18,039 nt of DNA from Paratissierella sp033809995 (GTDB lineage Bacteria; Bacillota; Clostridia; Tissierellales; Tissierellaceae), in NCBI GenBank assembly GCA_033809995.1, contig JAPXKQ010000045.1:1-18039 (forward strand). The letters run 5' to 3'. Position 1 is the stretch's first letter; each line of letters begins with the position of its first letter. The notes under the pieces are model-generated. The model had not been told where the DNA came from. It worked only from the letters and a program-made list of their open reading frames with translations, and did not search any database. The position numbers were made by a program, and so were the translations under genes. Of this stretch, positions 14,892-18,039 are shown piece by piece.

Positions 14892-14912
14892 AAAAGCCCA
14901 CCAAAGTGAGCC
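14892..14912 (-). terminator. Intrinsic terminator of the small HTH gene
   Basis: On the minus strand GCTCAC (14911-14906) pairs with GTGGGC (14901-14896) around TTTG, with one G-T pair, followed by TTTT. It lies 17 bases after the stop of the 58-aa HTH gene. Confidence 0.7.
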
Positions 14913-14928
14913 TATAAAGTATGACGTA

Positions 14929-15105
14929 TTATTTCTCCGGGCTTGTAATTGTTACCTCTTTACCTTTACATTTTCGATATAAAGCACAGTAATAATTTAG
15001 TGTTGAACGGTCCAATCCATATTTTTCCTGAATTTCAAAGATAGGCACCCCTTCATCAAGATGAAGACTCACATATTTAAATTTTTCTTCTAAAGTCGTT
15101 TTCAT
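14929..15105 (-). CDS. Small HTH protein, probably the N-terminus of an IS3-type OrfA
   Basis: This 58-aa protein starts at the ATG at 15105, about 10 bases after GGGAG. It is one helix-turn-helix: KFKYVSLHLDEGVPIFEIQEKYGLDRSTLNYYCALY has the shape of the HTH at the start of IS3-family OrfA proteins. It ends with KGKEVTITSPEK where OrfA normally continues for 30-100 residues, and no OrfB follows. A palindrome (15130-15142) precedes it. The likeliest reading is a remnant insertion sequence with a shortened OrfA; a stand-alone regulator is possible since it retains a ribosome binding site and a terminator. Confidence 0.6.
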   Translation of the reverse strand: MKTTLEEKFKYVSLHLDEGVPIFEIQEKYGLDRSTLNYYCALYRKCKGKEVTITSPEK

Positions 15106-15539
15106 AATAAAAAGCTCCCTTCTTATTGTACCAATTTTTGGTCCAAATTATGGGAGCAGTTTTAGTTCAAATGAAAAAATGTTTGATAGAAACTATATTG
15201 TAAAAACTATCTTATAACGTTATCTTTCTATCTAAACATGCCTAAAATAATCGGTTTCCATATAGGTAAGCACCAAAACGATAAAACAACACCAGGAAAA
15301 ACATTCTGATGAGCTGAAACACATCAAAAATGCTCAAACAAAGAAAAAATGAGCATTTCTGCCCATTTTCTGCCTATTTTGTATATTTTTCTTTGTATCA
15401 AAGTATGTATACGATTATGGCCATGATGCTCAGTTTTGATACAACGCTACACTTCGTTAATGTAACACTACACCAACCGGACATCACTTATTAAGCATAG
15501 CTTTGAGTTCTTTTTTTGCTTAAAACAAGACTCACAAGA
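15106..15539. other. Gene-free interval with palindromes
   Basis: No gene is visible. Near the HTH gene is ACCAA-TTT-TTGGT (15130-15142). Further on, AAATGCTCA (15328-15336) pairs with TGAGCATTT (15350-15358), a perfect 9-bp hairpin with a 13-base loop. TTGTATCAAA (15393-15402) pairs with TTTGATACAA (15435-15444), a perfect 10-bp inverted repeat 32 bases apart. The rest is A/T-rich and looks like degraded transposon sequence or a regulatory tract. Confidence 0.5.
15393..15444. repeat. 10-bp inverted repeat TTGTATCAAA/TTTGATACAA
   Basis: The arms are perfect. A related but weaker version lies on the other side of the 206-aa gene: TTGTATCAA at 16256-16264, and TTGTATT/AATACAA at 16280-16286 and 16301-16307. 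The arms after the second copy share GTTTTRATACAACG. The two could be ends of one small mobile element, or binding sites. Confidence 0.5.
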
Positions 15540-16160
15540 CTAAATCTTACTTTTAAGCTCGTTGACTTTTTTCTTGAATTCTTTTTTAAATTCTTCGAAG
15601 CGTAATCCTTGCATCTCTTTGAACTGTTTTAGCTTGGTGGCAAGGTGGATTGAATAGGATAAATCCACGACCATAGCACCAACAACACCACCAACAAAGA
15701 AAGTATAAATGAGATTTTCACTAATCCAGCTGATTCCTTCAACTAAAACTGGATTAAGAAGGAAATAATATAAAGAACCAACAACGAGCCACACCAAAGA
15801 GAATATTGGACAGATGATGCCCATAATATTTCCTTTACGATCACTGTAGTCCCATAGTTCAATCTTGAGGCCTTTAATAAAAATAAGTCCGGCGATGAAT
15901 TCAATAAAAGTCATGCCAAAACCAATAATAATAATTCTGACGATAATATCCACTGCTTTCAATTCTATTCCTAATGGAATATTACTCACTGCATATAAAA
16001 CAACAACACCAAAACCATAGATTGGCAAATATGGTCCAGTGAGGAATCCTGGATTCACCCATTTCTTTTGTGAAACAAATCTTCTGAAGAATAATTCAAT
16101 TATCCATCCAAGCAAGGATCCTATAACAAACAGCGTTGAGATAATTACCAAATATTTCAT
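15540..16160 (-). CDS. CmpB-like membrane protein (PF06541)
   Basis: This 206-aa protein has five hydrophobic segments and the family signature GSLLGWIIELFFRR near residue 18, followed by KKWVNPGFLTGPYLPIYGFG, both diagnostic of the putative ABC-transporter type IV family, common in Bacillota and of unknown mechanism. The C-terminus is a basic, charged tail (KLKQFKEMQGLRFEEFKKE). There is no clear ribosome binding site before the ATG at 16160. A -10-like TACTAT ends 4 bases upstream, so the transcript may be leaderless, but the start fits family members. It is flanked by related inverted repeats and stands alone. Confidence 0.88.
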   Translation of the reverse strand: MKYLVIISTLFVIGSLLGWIIELFFRRFVSQKKWVNPGFLTGPYLPIYGFGVVVLYAVSNIPLGIELKAVDIIVRIIIIGFGMTFIEFIAGLIFIKGLKIELWDYSDRKGNIMGIICPIFSLVWLVVGSLYYFLLNPVLVEGISWISENLIYTFFVGGVVGAMVVDLSYSIHLATKLKQFKEMQGLRFEEFKKEFKKKVNELKSKI

Positions 16161-16447
16161 ATGTATAGTATGCCATAAAAAAGAGACATAAACATTTCAA
16201 ATCGTCTTTAAACTTAAAAAATTAGATACTATCTAAAGAAAAAGGACTGACACTATTGTATCAATCCTATTTAATCAAATTGTATTGAATGTTGCGTTTT
16301 AATACAACGTGCAACGAACGCGTGCATTATAGCTCGTTTTTGCGTCCTAGTTACAACCTCTCTTCCAATAGCATTCTAAAGAACAGTATTTAGGGTGCCT
16401 ACTAGCGTAATCTTTGAACTCTTTTCACATCACCCTTTCGATACCTA
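16161..16447. other. Gene-free interval with palindromes
   Basis: No gene is visible. TTAGATA-C-TATCTAA (16222-16236) is a perfect 15-bp palindrome. The weaker repeat TTGTATT/AATACAA (16280-16307) follows, and next GTGCAACGAACGCGTGCA carries two GTGCA copies. A short AACGA/TCGTT hairpin near 16314-16340 with a T run could end plus-strand transcription. The last 100 bases show nothing recognisable. Confidence 0.45.
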
Positions 16448-16540
16448 AAGCCGCCGAAAAGGGGCAGGAAGTCAAAGGCCGAGGAGGATCGCAAGGCGGA
16501 AAAGAAAACCGCCGAGGCGAACGGCAGCGGCCAGAACTGA
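16448..16540 (+). pseudogene. GC-rich fragment of a foreign gene (30 C-terminal codons)
   Basis: This stretch is far richer in G and C than anything around it. One frame encodes a 30-residue basic, lysine-rich tail ending at TGA 16538-16540 (KPPKRGRKSKAEEDRKAEKK, then TAEANGSGQN). A TGA lies in frame about 17 codons upstream at the AT-rich edge, so the start is gone. GC-biased codons (GCC, GCG, GAG, CGC) support a real coding origin in a GC-richer donor. Such tails occur on many Clostridia mobile-element proteins. I cannot name the gene. Confidence 0.55.
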
Positions 16541-16565
16541 GACTATTTGCGTCTGTGCTTTGAAC

Positions 16566-16622
16566 TTATACCCCCGAACTAGAGATAATAAAACTTTTTA
16601 ATTCTTCAATTTGACTACTCAT
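16566..16622 (-). pseudogene. Possible truncated third gene of the nitroreductase operon
   Basis: Six bases after the MarR stop codon, on the same strand, an ATG opens 18 codons (MSSQIEELKSFIISSSGV) to a TAA. It stops where the AT-rich sequence meets the GC-rich fragment. This fits the N-terminal stub of a gene cut off by an insertion, but there is no strong ribosome binding site and chance is possible. Confidence 0.3.
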
Positions 16623-16628
16623 ATAGTA

Positions 16629-17051
16629 TCAGTCTTTCAAGTTATTTGAAATTTCCTCTATCTTTTTATTGATAGAAATATATTGCATTATTTCTTCATC
16701 AGTTAATTCTTTTATGATACTTTCTATAAATATAATTGCTCTTTTTCTTTTTTGGAGAATGTCTTTTTTTCCTTTTTCTGTAATTGTAATAATAGTCTTT
16801 CTTTTATCATTAAGATCTGTTTTCTTAATTACTAACATTTTATCTTGTAATGTATTTATTATTGCAGCTACTCTAGGCATTGTTATATTTAATTTCTCAC
16901 TTAACTCACTTTGACTTACACTATCGTTATTAAGCAAATATAATAAAACTCCCGATTCTCCTTGTGAGATATTAGATGGCATTTTATCTGCAAATTTTTT
17001 TCTCTTAGTTAAACTATTAAAAATTTCTTCTGCCTTTTCATTATAGTTCAT
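16629..17051 (-). CDS. MarR-family transcription regulator
   Basis: This 140-aa protein has a winged helix: VSQSELSEKLNITMPRVAAII is the HTH, and KKTDLNDKRKTIITITEKGK is the wing with the DxR(K)xxxxxLTxxG signature of the family. Two basic helical ends (EIFNSLTKRKKFADK and SINKKIEEISNNL) form the dimer interface. It starts two bases after the nitroreductase stop, so both are in one transcript. MarR regulators usually bind palindromes beside their own operon; the candidate is TTAATACTATTAA at 17740-17752. The more strongly AT-rich codon use of this pair suggests transfer from another low-GC donor. Confidence 0.88.
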   Translation of the reverse strand: MNYNEKAEEIFNSLTKRKKFADKMPSNISQGESGVLLYLLNNDSVSQSELSEKLNITMPRVAAIINTLQDKMLVIKKTDLNDKRKTIITITEKGKKDILQKRKRAIIFIESIIKELTDEEIMQYISINKKIEEISNNLKD

Positions 17052-17053
17052 TT

Positions 17054-17716
17054 CTAATTATCCCATTCAAAATTTCCTTTTCCTGCACCTAGTTCAAAAT
17101 GATATTTTATCAAACCAACATTACTGCCTGTAAATATACCATTACTACATTCTATCTTTACTCTATTCCCATTTCCTATGAGCATAAAGTCTTGTTTGTT
17201 TAATGCTGTTGGAGCAAGTAAAGCTCCATCTACACCACTAATAAACCAAGGTGGAATAATGGTACCCTCATATTTAGAAACATCTTCTACATTTTTTGAC
17301 TTATGTGGGACGCCTTGTGTTTGACCATATCCAATAGCAATTATTCCAGTTACCTTTTTATTGTCTACATATCTACGTACAGACCTATTAAATGTTCCAC
17401 CAACCCACCAAGTATTTAATCCTAATGTTTGAGCATATAACATTATATCTGCTCCAGAATATCCTAATCTTTCATCTAAATTTCCACTTACATCTCCTGC
17501 AAGAATTATAAAGTTATTTACACCTCTAGCCATTATTAACTTCATAATACTACTTACACCTTTGCTATTATTAATCATAAGTTTCATATTAAGATTATAA
17601 GTTTTATTATTCAGTTCAATTCTTTCATTTATTTTTGCGATAATCTCATCGGATAAAGGTTTATCTGTATATTTACGAACCATGTGTCTTTTTTGCATAG
17701 CTTCTTTAAAATCCAT
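17054..17716 (-). CDS. Nitroreductase-family flavoprotein (TM1586 type)
   Basis: I chose the ATG at 17716 because AAGGAG lies 8 bases before it. The GTG at 17725 overlaps that ribosome binding site. The 220-aa protein begins FKEAMQKRHMVRKYTDKPL, the FMN-binding start of nitroreductases (R-x-S/M-V-R-x-Y), and ADIMLYAQTLGLNTWWVGG is the second conserved segment. VTGIIAIGYGQTQGVPHKSK contains the GYG-Q pattern and the RKK-like loop. The C-terminal third (IIPPWFISGVDGALLAPTALNKQ) matches the TM1586 subfamily. It probably reduces nitro or quinone compounds with NAD(P)H in the cytoplasm. The MarR gene follows directly. Confidence 0.85.
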   Translation of the reverse strand: MDFKEAMQKRHMVRKYTDKPLSDEIIAKINERIELNNKTYNLNMKLMINNSKGVSSIMKLIMARGVNNFIILAGDVSGNLDERLGYSGADIMLYAQTLGLNTWWVGGTFNRSVRRYVDNKKVTGIIAIGYGQTQGVPHKSKNVEDVSKYEGTIIPPWFISGVDGALLAPTALNKQDFMLIGNGNRVKIECSNGIFTGSNVGLIKYHFELGAGKGNFEWDN

Positions 17717-17739
17717 AGCAATCACTCCTTAATAATTAC

Positions 17740-17752
17740 TTAATACTATTAA
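17740..17752. promoter_or_regulatory. Palindromic operator candidate TTAATA-C-TATTAA
   Basis: This is a perfect 13-bp palindrome just downstream of the -10 box of the nitroreductase-MarR promoter, where a repressor would block transcription. Its core ATACTAT is shared with the 15-bp palindrome TTAGATACTATCTAA at 16222-16236. MarR proteins bind such sites. Confidence 0.55.
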
Positions 17753-17754
17753 CT

Positions 17755-17782
17755 AATTTATCATATTAATTGCACTAGTCAA
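17755..17782 (-). promoter_or_regulatory. Promoter of the nitroreductase-MarR operon
   Basis: On the minus strand TTGACT (17782-17777) is a good -35 box, and TAAATT (17760-17755) follows after 16 bases as a -10 box. The start codon is about 40 bases further on, with the palindrome at 17740-17752 in between. Confidence 0.55.
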
Positions 17783-17814
17783 GAGAAAGTAGACAGTTCA
17801 AAAAAGCATCAATA

Positions 17815-17847
17815 CCCAATGTCAGATTTAAACTGATGTGGGGTTTT
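17815..17847 (+). terminator. Terminator-like stem-loop
   Basis: CCCAATGTCAG (17815-17825) pairs with CTGATGTGGGG (17833-17843), eleven positions with one A-G mismatch and two G-T pairs, around a 7-base loop. TTTT follows. It could end a plus-strand transcript, but no plus-strand gene precedes it nearby. Confidence 0.5.
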
Positions 17848-17868
17848 GTATTGTGAACAGAACAATAA

Positions 17869-17921
17869 ATTCATTAATCGACAATTGGACTTTGAAATGT
17901 ATTCATTCATCGACAATTGGA
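17869..17921. repeat. 21-bp direct repeat (two copies)
   Basis: ATTCATTAATCGACAATTGG A (17869-17889) and ATTCATTCATCGACAATTGG A (17901-17921) differ at one base and lie 32 bases apart. No gene is nearby on either strand. They could be binding sites or a short duplication. The intervening 11 bases are not repeated. Confidence 0.75.
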
Positions 17922-17937
17922 GACAGATAAGTAAATT

Positions 17938-17963
17938 AGTCCGCATCATAGTCGGACTTTTTT
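17938..17963 (+). terminator. Intrinsic terminator
   Basis: AGTCCG (17938-17943) pairs perfectly with CGGACT (17953-17958) around a 9-base loop, followed by a T run. The remaining bases to 18039 are AT-rich, and the last ones (AAAAAGGGA) look like the ribosome binding site of a plus-strand gene starting just outside the window. Confidence 0.7.
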
Positions 17964-18039
17964 ATAAATGTAATAAAGCGTTACCAATATTATTAAATTC
18001 AACTAACAATATAAGTTTATTTGTTAACATAAAAAGGGA

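Noticed and set aside
16669..16914. 81-codon plus-strand open frame
   Set aside because: It is the hydrophobic mirror of the MarR gene.

Overview
The window is AT-rich, uses strong AGGAGG-type ribosome binding sites and the standard code (Trp is TGG, TGA is a stop), and looks like a low-GC Bacillota chromosome, possibly a gut Erysipelotrichia or RF39-like lineage (inference from base composition and protein flavour only). It divides into a mobile element (1 to about 10,600) and a chromosomal stretch with several decayed insertions (about 10,600 to 18,039).

Mobile element. Two divergent arms leave a control region at 5884-6193. The minus arm carries a small Xre regulator, two small unknown proteins that look like distant paralogues, a terminase-small-subunit-like HTH protein, a 785-aa primase/VapE helicase, a complete Dam-type GATC methylase (DpnM-like) and a C-terminally truncated DpnA-like methylase. 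The plus arm carries a CI-like repressor, a 66-aa leader protein and two overlapping large serine recombinases. Integration genes, divergent repressors, a primase-helicase and a TerS-like gene together resemble a phage satellite (PICI-like) or the early half of a prophage. The recombinases differ from the usual satellite tyrosine integrase, and the DpnII-like methylation genes are an added cargo. No capsid or tail gene is visible. The far end of the element lies outside the window.

Control signals inside the element are unusually rich. There are six TTTTTGTG-type repeats between the two repressors. A leader before the TerS-like gene can fold in two exclusive ways, one of which hides the ribosome binding site. 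A terminator hairpin before the recombinase operon contains that operon's ribosome binding site. A GC-rich dyad with a run of seven G lies between the helicase and methylase genes.

Chromosomal part. A membrane-anchored Xre regulator diverges from a 644-aa fusion of a GT4 glycosyltransferase and a lysophospholipid acyltransferase-like domain, probably for membrane glycolipid synthesis. Then come a frameshifted gene remnant, a terminator, the dead 3' end of an IS200/IS605 tnpB with its hairpin end, an unknown two-helix membrane protein, a small HTH gene that looks like the start of an IS3-type OrfA, a CmpB-like (PF06541) membrane protein, a GC-rich fragment of foreign coding sequence, and a nitroreductase-MarR pair with its own promoter and a palindromic operator candidate. 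The final 300 bases hold two terminators and a 21-bp direct repeat.
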